Origin: Pigmentiphaga sp. NML030171
GTDB taxonomy: Bacteria; Pseudomonadota; Gammaproteobacteria; Burkholderiales; Burkholderiaceae_B
Reading direction: 5' to 3'
DNA: 64,000 nucleotides
NCBI RefSeq assembly: GCF_002188635.1
Contig: NZ_NINX01000029.1
Coordinates: 248,001 to 312,000 of the forward strand
The position numbers were made by a program, and so were the translations under genes. Shown piece after piece: positions 16,473 to 24,809 of this stretch. A model generated the notes under the pieces. It did no database searches and was not told the origin of the DNA. It saw nothing but the letters and a program-made list of their open reading frames with translations. The stretch's first letter is position 1. Each line of letters opens with the position of its first letter.

Positions 16473-16763
16473 ATGCGTCCTGCTCCCTTGCGGCCTGCCG
16501 CCGCTCCCGCAACCACCTCGGCCGCTGTCGCGCAACCGCAGCGTTATCTCACCAACGACGAAGCCGCCGACTACCTGCGACTGTCACCGCGCACGCTGGA
16601 AAAGCAGCGCGTGCTGGGCGGCGGCCCCAAGTTCCGCAAATTCGGCCGCCGCGTCATGTACGCCGTGGCCGATCTCGATGCCTGGGCTTCCGAGCGCAGC
16701 TTCGAGAGCACATCCGATCCCGAGTACGCCGAGCAGCATTCGGCGGACAGCCGTGCGCGCTGA
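16473..16763 (+). CDS. AlpA/excisionase-like helix-turn-helix protein
   Basis: 96 residues; the ATG at 16473 has GGAGG 8 bases upstream. The winged HTH (HTH_17) covers residues 24-75: YLTNDEAADYLRLSPRTLEKQRVLGGGP and FGRRVMYAVADLDAWA. This family includes ICE excision factors and small activators, but its place directly before repA suggests regulation of replication genes. Which of the two cannot be decided from sequence. Confidence 0.82.
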   Translation: MRPAPLRPAAAPATTSAAVAQPQRYLTNDEAADYLRLSPRTLEKQRVLGGGPKFRKFGRRVMYAVADLDAWASERSFESTSDPEYAEQHSADSRAR

Positions 16764-16789
16764 CCGCTGGCGCGCGGGTGGCTTTCGCC

Positions 16790-17647
16790 ATGTCCAGCCC
16801 TGCGCTGCCGTCCCGGCAGCGGCTCGTGCCAGAGCGCGAACAGCTCGACCTGTTCCGTGCCCTGCCGGGCGACATGGCGCCGCGCGACAGCCAGGATTTG
16901 ATGGCCTTTCCGTTCTTCTCGCTGGCGAAGTCGCGGCGCGTGGCGCCGATCGACTTCCGCGCCAGCGGCATCACGATCCGCGTGGAGGGAACGCAGGAGC
17001 ATGGCATCGCCACGATTTGGGATGCAGATGTGCTCATTTGGGCGGCTTCGCAGATTGTGGAGGCGCGCGACGCGGGCTTGCGTCCATCGCGGCTCATGCA
17101 GGCCACGCCCTACGAGATCCAGCGATTCATTGGGCGCGGTACGTCGCTGCGCGACTACCAGCGCCTCAAGGCGGCCTTGGATCGCCTGCAATCCACGACG
17201 GTGGCCACGTCCATTCGGGAGACCACGGGAAGACGGCTGCACCGCTTCTCGTGGATCAACGAATGGAAGGAACTGGCCGATACCAAGGGCACGCCCTTAG
17301 GGCTGGAGCTGATCCTGCCGGACTGGTTTTACGCGGGCGTCATGGATGCCGCGCTGGTGCTGACCATCGACCCAGCGTATTTCCGGCTCACGGGCGGCAT
17401 CGAGCGATGGCTGTACCGGCTGGTGCGCAAACACGGCGGGCGACAGCCGGGTGGTTGGCAATTCGATTTCCGACACCTGTATCGGAAATCGGGCAGTGCC
17501 ACGCGCTTCTCAGACTTCGCCTACGACCTGCGCGCACTGGTCGCGCGGCAGTCGCTGCCCGGCTACGTCCTAGGCATCGAGCGGATGCCGGACAACAGCG
17601 CCGAGCTGCTGACCTTCCGGCCCGTGCCGTTCGCGGCACGGGGATAA
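16790..17647 (+). CDS. repA: RepA-like replication initiator
   Basis: 285 residues from the ATG at 16790; a GTG at 16778 is an alternative. Replication initiator of the RPA family: PFFSLAKSRRVAPIDFRASGITI near residue 38, ATIWDADVLIWAASQI, the DNA-binding half with LRDYQRLKAALDRLQSTTV, and FRLTGGIERWLYRLVRKHGG. Tn4371-family ICEs carry this gene, and it would allow transient plasmid-like replication after excision. Three direct repeats just after the stop are the likely binding sites. Confidence 0.9.
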   Translation: MSSPALPSRQRLVPEREQLDLFRALPGDMAPRDSQDLMAFPFFSLAKSRRVAPIDFRASGITIRVEGTQEHGIATIWDADVLIWAASQIVEARDAGLRPSRLMQATPYEIQRFIGRGTSLRDYQRLKAALDRLQSTTVATSIRETTGRRLHRFSWINEWKELADTKGTPLGLELILPDWFYAGVMDAALVLTIDPAYFRLTGGIERWLYRLVRKHGGRQPGGWQFDFRHLYRKSGSATRFSDFAYDLRALVARQSLPGYVLGIERMPDNSAELLTFRPVPFAARG

Positions 17648-17672
17648 ACGGTGCGCAGCTTGTGGACGGGCT

Positions 17673-17737
17673 CGTGCTATCAGGAGTACGAGGTATCGTG
17701 CTATCGGGAGTACGACTCTCGTGCTATCAGGAGTACG
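17673..17737. repeat. three iteron-like direct repeats after repA
   Basis: The 18-base unit CGTGCTATCAGGAGTACG occurs at 17673-17690 and 17720-17737, and with one change (CGGG for CAGG) at 17697-17714. The period is 23-24 bases, about two helical turns plus. It lies between repA and parA, where iterons of an origin would be expected. Confidence 0.75.
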
Positions 17738-17900
17738 GATCGGCCGCAAAGCCAATAACGGCGCGGGTTTCGGCCTCCCCTAACTTCCCTAACTTAAAAC
17801 ATCTAACTGGTAGTAGAAGCGCCGCACCTCGGTGGAAAACCGCCACGCGGCGCGAAGCACAGCGGCAACAACCGGGCTTTCCAACAGGGAGGGCCAGGCC

Positions 17901-18539
17901 ATGATCGTCGCGCTGCTCAACCAGAAAGGCGGCGTCGGCAAAACCACGCTGGCTACCCACATCGCTGGCGAGCTGGCGATGCGCGGCCAACACGTCGTGT
18001 TGCTGGACGCCGACCCGCAAGGCTCCGCGCTGGACTGGACGCAGCGCCGCAGCCAGCAAGGTTTGCCAAGGCTGTTCAGCGCCGTGGGCCTCGCACGCGA
18101 AACGCTGCACCAGGAAGCGCCAGAACTCGCCAGGCGGGCCGATCACGTCGTCATCGACGGGCCGCCGCGCATCGCCGCCTTGGCGCGCTCCTCGCTGCTG
18201 GCGGCCGAGCGCGTGCTGATCCCGGTGCAGCCCAGCCCCTACGACCTGTGGGCCAGCGCCGAGATGGTGGCGCTGATCCGCGAGGCGCAGGTGTTTCGGC
18301 CTGCGCTGCGCGCGGCCTTCGTCATCAACCGGCGCGTGAGCACCACGGTGATCGGACGCGAAGCACGCGGCGCGCTGGCCGAGCAGCCGCTTCCTGCGCT
18401 GCGCGCGGAAGTGCATCAACGCATCGTGTTCGCCGACAGCGTGGCTGCTGGCCGGCTGGCACGCGAGACGGCGCCGGACAGCGTCGCCGCGCGCGAAATC
18501 ACCGCACTGGTGGACGAACTGCTGCGGTGGCCGACATGA
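17901..18539 (+). CDS. parA: ParA partition ATPase
   Basis: 212 residues. Deviant Walker A KGGVGKTT at residues 9-16, Walker A' LLDADPQGSALDW, and Walker B VVIDGPPRI. A short ParA of the plasmid Ib type without an N-terminal HTH. It should position the excised or replicating ICE, using the small protein encoded next as centromere-binding partner. GGGAGGG precedes the ATG; the last codons overlap the next gene by ATGA. Confidence 0.93.
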   Translation: MIVALLNQKGGVGKTTLATHIAGELAMRGQHVVLLDADPQGSALDWTQRRSQQGLPRLFSAVGLARETLHQEAPELARRADHVVIDGPPRIAALARSSLLAAERVLIPVQPSPYDLWASAEMVALIREAQVFRPALRAAFVINRRVSTTVIGREARGALAEQPLPALRAEVHQRIVFADSVAAGRLARETAPDSVAAREITALVDELLRWPT

Positions 18540-18811
18540 GCAGCCCCGCCAGCAAGCGCACGACAAAGCGCGTCGGCATCGGCGCGCGTCCGCCCGCGAA
18601 TCCGCACGCCGAGGCGTGGATTCGCCAGGGCGACGCCGATGCGCTGGGCAAGGGCGACCTCTACACCGCACGCCTGACGCTCGACATCACGCCCGCAATG
18701 CGGGCGCGCATCAAGGTGTCGGCGTTCACGCAAGGCGTGACGGTGGCCGAACTGCTGCGCGGCCTGCTGGAGCGCGAGTTTCCAGAACAACGCAGGGAGA
18801 ACACACCATGA
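18536..18811 (+). CDS. small ParA partner with ribbon-helix-helix-like fold
   Basis: 91 residues. A basic N-terminal tail (KRTTKRVGIGARPP) precedes a segment LYTARLTLDITPAMRARIKVSAFTQGVTVAELLRGLLEREF, which reads like a ribbon-helix-helix DNA-binding domain. Placed and overlapped as a ParG- or ParB-like adaptor of the parA above. No hit can be verified here, so the role is inferred from position, size and fold pattern. It also overlaps the DUF2840 gene by ATGA. Confidence 0.78.
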   Translation: MSSPASKRTTKRVGIGARPPANPHAEAWIRQGDADALGKGDLYTARLTLDITPAMRARIKVSAFTQGVTVAELLRGLLEREFPEQRRENTP

Positions 18812-19365
18812 CCGCATCCGCTTCGTCTGCCCCCGCGCCTGTTGCCTTCGCGGCCACGGCTGCACCGTCGCCGCCACTCCTAGCACACGCGACGGGGCCA
18901 ACATCAACGCCGCTAACGCGCGTTTCGCTGGCCTTCCTGGAGCACCGTTTCAAGCTCTACCTGCGCTTCGGCGAACCGGCGCGCACGCTGCGGCTCGACC
19001 GCTGGCGCAGTCTCGCCGTATTCATGCCGAATGCCATGTTCTGCCGCATTCGCTGGCAGTCCACCGACTACGGCACTGTTCGCTGGCAGCTCATGGTGAT
19101 GCAGGCTTGCACGCCGCTGGACGCGGCGCAGCGCATCCCCGGTGTGCAGCCGGGCGCACGCCTGCTGCTGCACACCGAGGGCGAGAACCAGGTGCGCGCC
19201 GTGCTGGAGCGCATCGACGCCATCGAGGCGCTGGGGATCGCGCCATCCGCCGCTTCACCCGCGTACTGGCGCACGCTCGCCAACCGGCTCGCTGCGCGCC
19301 TGCCGCTGCCCGAATACACCGCCGAGCGGCACGCCGGATGGCTCATCGGGAGGGCGCTGCCATGA
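18808..19365 (+). CDS. DUF2840 domain protein
   Basis: 185 residues. After a low-complexity Ala/Pro leader the conserved region begins LTRVSLAFLEHRFKLYLRFGEP, then MPNAMFCRIRWQSTDYGTVRWQLMV, with RLLLHTEGENQVRAVLERID behind. Standard neighbour of traF in Tn4371-type ICEs, function unknown. Start and stop both overlap neighbours by ATGA. Confidence 0.87.
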   Translation: MTASASSAPAPVAFAATAAPSPPLLAHATGPTSTPLTRVSLAFLEHRFKLYLRFGEPARTLRLDRWRSLAVFMPNAMFCRIRWQSTDYGTVRWQLMVMQACTPLDAAQRIPGVQPGARLLLHTEGENQVRAVLERIDAIEALGIAPSAASPAYWRTLANRLAARLPLPEYTAERHAGWLIGRALP

Positions 19366-19949
19366 CCGCCGTTTCGACTGTCGGCACCGCGCCGCGTCCT
19401 CGCTCACGCCTGCGCGCTCGCATCGTGCTCGCGTGCCTGTCTGCCTGCGGCCTCGCTGCGCTGGCCTGGGCGTCCTTCGTGCATCCGCTGCCGCGCATCA
19501 TCTACAACCCGTCCGACAGCGTGGCGGTCGGCTGGTATCGCGTGGAACCGCTCCACCAGCGTACCGACTCGCTGCACCAGCCTTTGTCCGTTGGCAGCAT
19601 CGTCTTGACCACGTTGCCGGCAGACACCGCCGCGCTGGCCGCGCAGCGCCGCTACCTGCCGGCGCGCGTGCCGCTGCTCAAGCGCGTGGGCGCCGTCGCG
19701 CCGCAAACGGTGTGCGTGTTTGATGCGCTGGTCTGGATCGACGGCGTGCCGGTGGCCGCCGTGCTGCCCGCCGACCGGCTGGGCCGTCCGCTGCCTTCCT
19801 GGCGGCAGTGCCGCCAGCTTCGGCCTGGCGAACTGTTCCTCTTGAGCGTGACCAACCCGGCGTCGTTCGACAGCCGGTATTTCGGGCCGGTCAGCGCATC
19901 CGCCGTGATCGGCGTCGCGCATCCGATCTGGCTGGAATCCCGCCCATGA
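19362..19949 (+). CDS. traF: TraF-type S26 signal peptidase for conjugative pilin
   Basis: 195 residues, one N-terminal membrane anchor (residues 20-40). Serine/lysine peptidase: the catalytic serine is probably Ser53 in NPSDSVAVGWYR and the lysine Lys107 in LLKRVGAV. The C-terminal part has GELFLLSVTNPASFDSRYFGPV, the conserved D-S-R-Y-F box. It should mature and cyclise the TrbC pilin encoded at 38048. It follows DUF2840 by a 4-base overlap; the relaxase starts 448 bases later. Confidence 0.9.
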   Translation: MTAVSTVGTAPRPRSRLRARIVLACLSACGLAALAWASFVHPLPRIIYNPSDSVAVGWYRVEPLHQRTDSLHQPLSVGSIVLTTLPADTAALAAQRRYLPARVPLLKRVGAVAPQTVCVFDALVWIDGVPVAAVLPADRLGRPLPSWRQCRQLRPGELFLLSVTNPASFDSRYFGPVSASAVIGVAHPIWLESRP

Positions 19950-20036
19950 TGGCCGTCGATTCGCTGCACGTTGCCATGCATCTCATCGTGCCATCGGGCG
20001 TGTCGTCCTGCTGGTCGTCGCCGTGTCGTCGCGCGT

Positions 20037-20397
20037 GCAGTGCGGGTGCATTCGCACCGCACTTCGCGCTGTCTCCGGCGCAGCCGTCCAACGTGCAGGC
20101 GTCTTGCCTCGAACGCGCCCGGCCTGCGGCCGTATCCGCGTTCGCCGGCGCGCTGGCTGCTGGTGCAGCAGCGCCACCGGGCCGCGATTGCCGGGAGCGG
20201 ATGCGGGAGGCAAATGCGGAAGGCAAGACAAAAGGACGCGGCACCGGGCCGCGTCGAAAGCCTGTCTGCACGTGGGGGTGGCGCGGCACGGAGCGGCTTT
20301 GCCGCCGTGCCGCTTGGGGCGCGAAGCCCGCGCCGATGCAGTCATGTCCACGTGCTTCGCACGCCCGGACACGCCAGAGCTTGCAGGGAGCCCAGCC
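20037..20397. other. candidate oriT region with several strong hairpins
   Basis: Gap between traF and the relaxase. Hairpins seen: AGTGCGGGTGC (20039-20049) with GCACCGCACT (20054-20063); GACGCGGC with GCCGCGTC (20235-20255, perfect); GCGGCACGG (20283-20291) with CCGTGCCGC (20305-20313), containing an inner CGGC-TTT-GCCG stem. MOB-type relaxases usually have their nick region just upstream. The open frame through it (from 19946) has poor protein character. No nick site can be named. Confidence 0.45.
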
Positions 20398-22380
20398 ATG
20401 ACCAACCGCCGCGATGACGATTTCCGCATCCGCCCCAGCGCCCCGAAGAACCGGGGCCAGGGCTTCGTTTCCAAGGTGCTCAAACAGGCAGGAAAGGCCA
20501 GCAGCGGCAAGTCGGCGGTGCGCCGTCCTGGCGGCAGTGGCAAGGGCGCCGGCATCGGCCAGCGGCCCGGCTCGCGGCTGGGACGCGGCCACACGGCGGC
20601 GCGCTTCGCGGGCGCGAAGCTCACGCCCATGTCGCGGCGCGTGACCATCAAGACGCTGCTGGTCAATCAGCAGCGGGCCAGTCCGCAGTCGCTCGCCAAG
20701 CACCTGCGCTACATCGAGCGCGACGGCGCCGGCCGCGACGGCGAGCCAGGCCAAGCCTATGGGCCGCAGACCGATGCTGCCGGCCTCGACGCCTTCAAGG
20801 AACGCTGCGCCGACGACCGGCACCATTTCCGCTTCATCCTCTCGCCGGAGGATGGCGCGGAACTGGACGACCTGCGCACCTACACGCGGCATCTCATGGG
20901 CCGCATGGAAGCCGACCTGGGCACACGGCTGGAATGGGTGGCGGTCGATCACTGGAACACCGACAACCCGCACACCCACTTGATCGTGCGCGGACGCGAC
21001 GACACCGGCAAAGACCTCATCATCGCGGGCGACTACATCGCCGATGGCTTCCGGCATCGCGCGTCCGAGCTGGCGACCGAATGGCTGGGGCCACGCACCG
21101 AGCTGGAGATCCAGCAGACCTTGCAGCGTGAAGTGGATCAGGAGCGATGGACGAGCCTGGATCGCACGCTCAAACGCGAACTGGGCGACGATGGCTTGGT
21201 GCATGTCGAACGGTTCAACGAACCGCGGCTGCAACGCCAGCGCCTGCTGCTGATCGGCCGCCTGCAACGCTTGCAGCGCCTGGGCCTGGCCGACGAGATG
21301 CAGCCGGGCACCTGGGCCGTCCACGCCGATGCCGAAAAGACGCTGCGCGCCCTGGGCGAGCGTGGCGACATCATCCGCACCATGCAGCGGGCCATGCGCG
21401 GCGAGCCGCGCGAGCTGGCGGTGTTCGAGGCGGGCGACGATGGCCGAACCATCCTCGGCCGCGTGGCCGCGAAGGGGCTGGCCGACGAGCTGCGCGACCG
21501 GGGCTATCTGGTCATCGACGGCGTGGACGGCAAGGCCCACTACGTCGCGCTCAACACCCGCGACGAACTGGCGAACTATCCGGCCGGCGCGGTGGTGGAG
21601 GTGAAGGGATCGGCCGATGTGCGCGCGGCCGACAAGAACATCGCCGCGCTGGCGAGCGATGGCCTGTACCGCACCGACCACCACCTCGCCATCGCGCAGG
21701 GTCAGGCCATGCCCGGCCGCGATCCACAGGAAGTCGTCGCAGCCCATGTCCGTCGGCTGGAAGCCTTGCGCCGCGCCGGCATTGTGGAGCGCGTGGCCGA
21801 AGGTCTATGGAAGGTGCCGGACGATCTGCCCGAGCAGGGCCGCCGCTACGACGCGCAGCGCCTGGGCGGCGTGGCCGTGGAGCTGAAATCGCACCTGCCC
21901 ATCGAGCGGCAGGCCCGAGTGATCGGGGCCACCTGGCTCGACCAGCAGTTGATCGGCGGCGGCTCGGGTCTGGGCGACCTGGGCTTTGGCGGCGAGGCCA
22001 AGCAGGCGATGCAGCAGCGCGCCGACTTCCTGGCCGAACAGGGACTGGCCGAGCGGCGCGGGCAGCGCGTGATCCTGGCGCGCAACCTGCTGGGCACGCT
22101 GCGCAACCGGGAACTGGCACAGGCCGCGAAGGACATTGCCGGCGAAACCGGCCTGGAGCATCGCCCGGTGGCCGATGGGCAGCGCGTGGCCGGCATCTAC
22201 CGGCGCAGCGTCATGCTCGCCAGCGGGCGCTACGCGATGCTCGATGACGGCATGGGATTCAGCCTAGTGCCGTGGAAACCAGTGATCGAGCAACGGCTAG
22301 GTCAGCAACTTGCTGCCACTGTACGCGGCGGTGGCGTGTCATGGGAGATTGGACGGCAGAAAGGCATGTCCATCATCTGA
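20398..22380 (+). CDS. DUF3363/VirD2-like relaxase
   Basis: 660 residues; nicks oriT and leads the strand into the recipient. A basic, Gly/Arg-rich N-terminal region (residues 1-85) is followed by the relaxase fold. The metal site is the three-histidine motif at His185, His192 and His194 in HWNTDNPHTHL. The candidate active-site tyrosine is probably in LAKHLRYIER near residue 104. The long C-terminal half (residues 230-660) is the DUF3363 part. Its start is the ATG with GGGAG upstream. It corresponds to the TraR/rlxS relaxase of Tn4371-type ICEs. Confidence 0.92.
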   Translation: MTNRRDDDFRIRPSAPKNRGQGFVSKVLKQAGKASSGKSAVRRPGGSGKGAGIGQRPGSRLGRGHTAARFAGAKLTPMSRRVTIKTLLVNQQRASPQSLAKHLRYIERDGAGRDGEPGQAYGPQTDAAGLDAFKERCADDRHHFRFILSPEDGAELDDLRTYTRHLMGRMEADLGTRLEWVAVDHWNTDNPHTHLIVRGRDDTGKDLIIAGDYIADGFRHRASELATEWLGPRTELEIQQTLQREVDQERWTSLDRTLKRELGDDGLVHVERFNEPRLQRQRLLLIGRLQRLQRLGLADEMQPGTWAVHADAEKTLRALGERGDIIRTMQRAMRGEPRELAVFEAGDDGRTILGRVAAKGLADELRDRGYLVIDGVDGKAHYVALNTRDELANYPAGAVVEVKGSADVRAADKNIAALASDGLYRTDHHLAIAQGQAMPGRDPQEVVAAHVRRLEALRRAGIVERVAEGLWKVPDDLPEQGRRYDAQRLGGVAVELKSHLPIERQARVIGATWLDQQLIGGGSGLGDLGFGGEAKQAMQQRADFLAEQGLAERRGQRVILARNLLGTLRNRELAQAAKDIAGETGLEHRPVADGQRVAGIYRRSVMLASGRYAMLDDGMGFSLVPWKPVIEQRLGQQLAATVRGGGVSWEIGRQKGMSII

Positions 22381-22456
22381 CGAGCAACCTGCTTCCGACG
22401 AGTCGAAACTGCGCCCATCCACGATCTGCATTCTCCCGCAATGGCGAGAGGCCAAC

Positions 22457-23881
22457 TTAAGCGATGCGAGGCAGCGTTAGATCAAATTTAGTCGCTGTAT
22501 CGCTGGACGTTGCCTGCACATGTCCACCATGAGCTTCGGCAATTGATTTGACGATGGCCAGCCCTAGCCCTGCACCTGCGTTCTTTCGTTGGCGGGCAGG
22601 ATCTACTCGGAAAAAGCGATCGAATAACTTCGGCAGATCAGCCTCCGAAATTCGCTCGCCCGGATTTTCGACACTTATCGTTGTCCATCGTTCATCTTGC
22701 GCCAAAGCGACTGTAATACGCGACCCATAGGGAGTATGACGGATTGCGTTGGAAAGAAGATTGTTGAGCGCCCGCAGCAACATCTCACGATCCGCTCGTA
22801 TTGGTTCGGCAGCACCCTTTGCGTAAAGTGTGATGTTGCGGTCTTCAGCTAATGCCTCGAAGTAGTCAAACAAACCTCGGATCAACTCAGCCAAGTCGAT
22901 TTCGCCGAGGCGGAGATTTCGAGGGTCATTTTCCGTTTGAGCTAGAAACAACATGTCGCCGATCATGCGACTCATGCGATCAAACTCCTCCAAGTTGGAG
23001 TAGAGGATCTCCCGATATTCCTCTGCACTGCGGGGTTGCCCGAGCGCCACATGGGACTGCGTAATCAGGTTGGTAACGGGTGTACGCAACTCGTGCGCAA
23101 TGTCGGCGGAAAAGTGCGACAGGCGGACAAACCCTTCCTCGATTCTGGCCAGCATGTCGTTGAAGGCGACCACAAGTTCAGCCAGTTCTATAGGTACGTC
23201 CAGAGGATCAAGTCTCACATCTAGCTTTGAAGAGCGGATCGTGCGAATCTCCTCGTTGACCTTGCGGATTGGAAGGTGGCCCCATTGCACGGCCAGCCAA
23301 GCCACCCCGAGCGCAATGCAGAGAACAAGGCAGGTCGCCCACCAGAGCATGCGCTTGAACTCTGCCAAGAAATCGAGATGAAAGCCGATGTCCATGGCAG
23401 CGACGATGCGGTAGCCAGGTGCCGCCGAATCGTCGGCAGGCAGTTGTAGCGCCACACCTCGATAAGACCTCTGATTCTCTTGCCACACCGTCAAATCGTC
23501 GGCGGTGATGCGGTTGACCAACTTTTTGCTGCTGGCAAGTTTCGACAGGTCAGGACCCGGCGTGGCATAGATGGTATTGCCCGGCCGATCATAGACACCA
23601 TAGGTCATCCCATGATGTCCTGCCACTGCATTGGCTAAATGCTGCCGCAACTCATCTTTGTCCATGTCATTAGCGATCTGTCGCAACGGCTCTGCCAAGG
23701 CCGTGACCACTGCGTCCAGTTCATGGGCGTCCTGTTGGGCAAAGTGGTGCTCCAGGGATCTAACGACAACCCAGTTGAACGCTAGAAATACCAAGGTAGT
23801 GGCAATGCCAACCAGGGCCGTGACCCTCAATGCAAGCGACGCGGGACGGCTTCGCCGTGGCTTATGGCGCGAGGTCATCAT
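22457..23881 (-). CDS. copS: CopS-type copper-sensing histidine kinase
   Basis: 474 residues from an ATGATG pair inside the end of copR (overlap about 20 bases, so translationally coupled). Two membrane helices (residues about 17-37 and 185-210) flank a periplasmic sensor domain. Then HAMP, the phosphoacceptor box [13 protein letters not shown], the N box [12 protein letters not shown], and G boxes [11 protein letters not shown] and [10 protein letters not shown]. Family of CusS/CopS heavy-metal sensor kinases. Base composition here is more A+T-rich than the surrounding ICE, suggesting a separate origin of the cop cargo. Start could be the second Met. Confidence 0.92.
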   Translation of the reverse strand: MMTSRHKPRRSRPASLALRVTALVGIATTLVFLAFNWVVVRSLEHHFAQQDAHELDAVVTALAEPLRQIANDMDKDELRQHLANAVAGHHGMTYGVYDRPGNTIYATPGPDLSKLASSKKLVNRITADDLTVWQENQRSYRGVALQLPADDSAAPGYRIVAAMDIGFHLDFLAEFKRMLWWATCLVLCIALGVAWLAVQWGHLPIRKVNEEIRTIRSSKLDVRLDPLDVPIELAELVVAFNDMLARIEEGFVRLSHFSADIAHELRTPVTNLITQSHVALGQPRSAEEYREILYSNLEEFDRMSRMIGDMLFLAQTENDPRNLRLGEIDLAELIRGLFDYFEALAEDRNITLYAKGAAEPIRADREMLLRALNNLLSNAIRHTPYGSRITVALAQDERWTTISVENPGERISEADLPKLFDRFFRVDPARQRKNAGAGLGLAIVKSIAEAHGGHVQATSSDTATKFDLTLPRIA

Positions 23882-24554
23882 CAGGCGCATCGAGCGTGTA
23901 TCCCATGCCACGTACAGTGTGGATGAGCTTTGGATTGAACGCATCGTCGATCTTTGCGCGCAGACGACGGATGGCCACATCAATGACGTTGCTGTCGCTG
24001 TCGAAATTCATGTCCCATACCTGAGACGCAATCAACGAACGCGGCAGAACTTCACCCTGTCGGCGTGCCAGCAGTTCGAGCAACGCGAACTCCTTGCTGG
24101 TGAGATTGATGCGCTGACCAGCGCGCGTTGCACGTCGGCGCGGCAAGTCCAGCACCAAATCGGCAACTTGGATGCGATCAGGCTGGCTCGGAGCGCTTCC
24201 GCGTCGCAGCAGCGTCCGCACCCGCGCCAGCAATTCCGAGAACGCGAACGGCTTGACGAGATAGTCGTCTGCCCCCAGTTCCAACCCCTTGACGCGGTCA
24301 TCTACGCTGCCACGTGCGGTTAGAAATAGCACAGGGACTTGTTTGCCAGCATCTCGCAGCGAACGCACGATGCGCCAGCCATCGACATCCGGCAGCATGA
24401 CATCCAAGACCACCAAATCGTAGGTCTCGCTCATGGCCAAGTGGTGTCCGTCCAATCCGTTACGCGCCAGATCCACGACGAACCCTGCCTCCATGAGACC
24501 TTGGCGGACGTAATCCGCCGTCTTGTTCTCGTCTTCAACGACCAACAGCTTCAT
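23862..24554 (-). CDS. copR: CopR-type copper response regulator
   Basis: 230 residues, OmpR/PhoB class. Receiver domain with phosphorylation site Asp51 ([10 protein letters not shown]), Thr and Lys switch residues ([14 protein letters not shown]), then a winged HTH (residues 130-225: [38 protein letters not shown]). The start at MKLLVVEDE is preferred over the upstream ATG at 24611, since receiver domains start this way. Divergent from copA; the palindrome at 24670 between them is the probable target. Confidence 0.94.
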   Translation of the reverse strand: MKLLVVEDENKTADYVRQGLMEAGFVVDLARNGLDGHHLAMSETYDLVVLDVMLPDVDGWRIVRSLRDAGKQVPVLFLTARGSVDDRVKGLELGADDYLVKPFAFSELLARVRTLLRRGSAPSQPDRIQVADLVLDLPRRRATRAGQRINLTSKEFALLELLARRQGEVLPRSLIASQVWDMNFDSDSNVIDVAIRRLRAKIDDAFNPKLIHTVRGMGYTLDAPDDDLAP

Positions 24555-24630
24555 CGCATGCCCCATGAAATCGCTGCGGCGTAAGGAATTTTGCCGCCCA
24601 CGATGCCCCATTCATCTGCTTCTTAGGGGC

Positions 24631-24685
24631 AATGTAATAGTCGCTTCCTGCCACGAAGATGACGCGACCATTACATGAATGTAAT
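24631..24685. promoter_or_regulatory. CopR-box candidate between copR and copA
   Basis: Perfect palindrome ATTACAT-GA-ATGTAAT at 24670-24685, with an extra half-site AATGTAAT at 24631-24638, in the divergent copR/copA region. Palindromes with ATTACA/TGTAAT halves are the known type of CopR box. The distance to the copA start (125 bases) fits a promoter-proximal activator site. Confidence 0.7.
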
Positions 24686-24809
24686 CCAAGGGTCATTCAT
24701 CCGAAAGTGGTCACTCCATAGCATGACCTCCATGCGTCGAACCGTGCCGCCCAAGACCAAAGGCGGCTCTAAAGACGACTTTCAAGTTATCTATGGAGGA
24801 TTTCAGGCC

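Noticed and set aside
17673-17737. CRISPR-like array
   Set aside because: Only three units, spacers of 5-6 bases, no cas genes; iterons fit better.
19946-20401. Plus-strand frame joining traF and the relaxase with ATGA at both ends
   Set aside because: The overlaps are tempting, but the translation is Arg/Ala/Pro/Cys-rich without fold-like pattern, and the DNA is dominated by perfect hairpins. Kept as oriT candidate instead.
19891-21747. 618-codon minus-strand frame across the relaxase
   Set aside because: Shadow of the relaxase, whose three-histidine motif and family features are clear on the plus strand.
24675-24809. Earlier start for copA
   Set aside because: Would begin inside the CopR palindrome and place 45 residues before a Tat signal.
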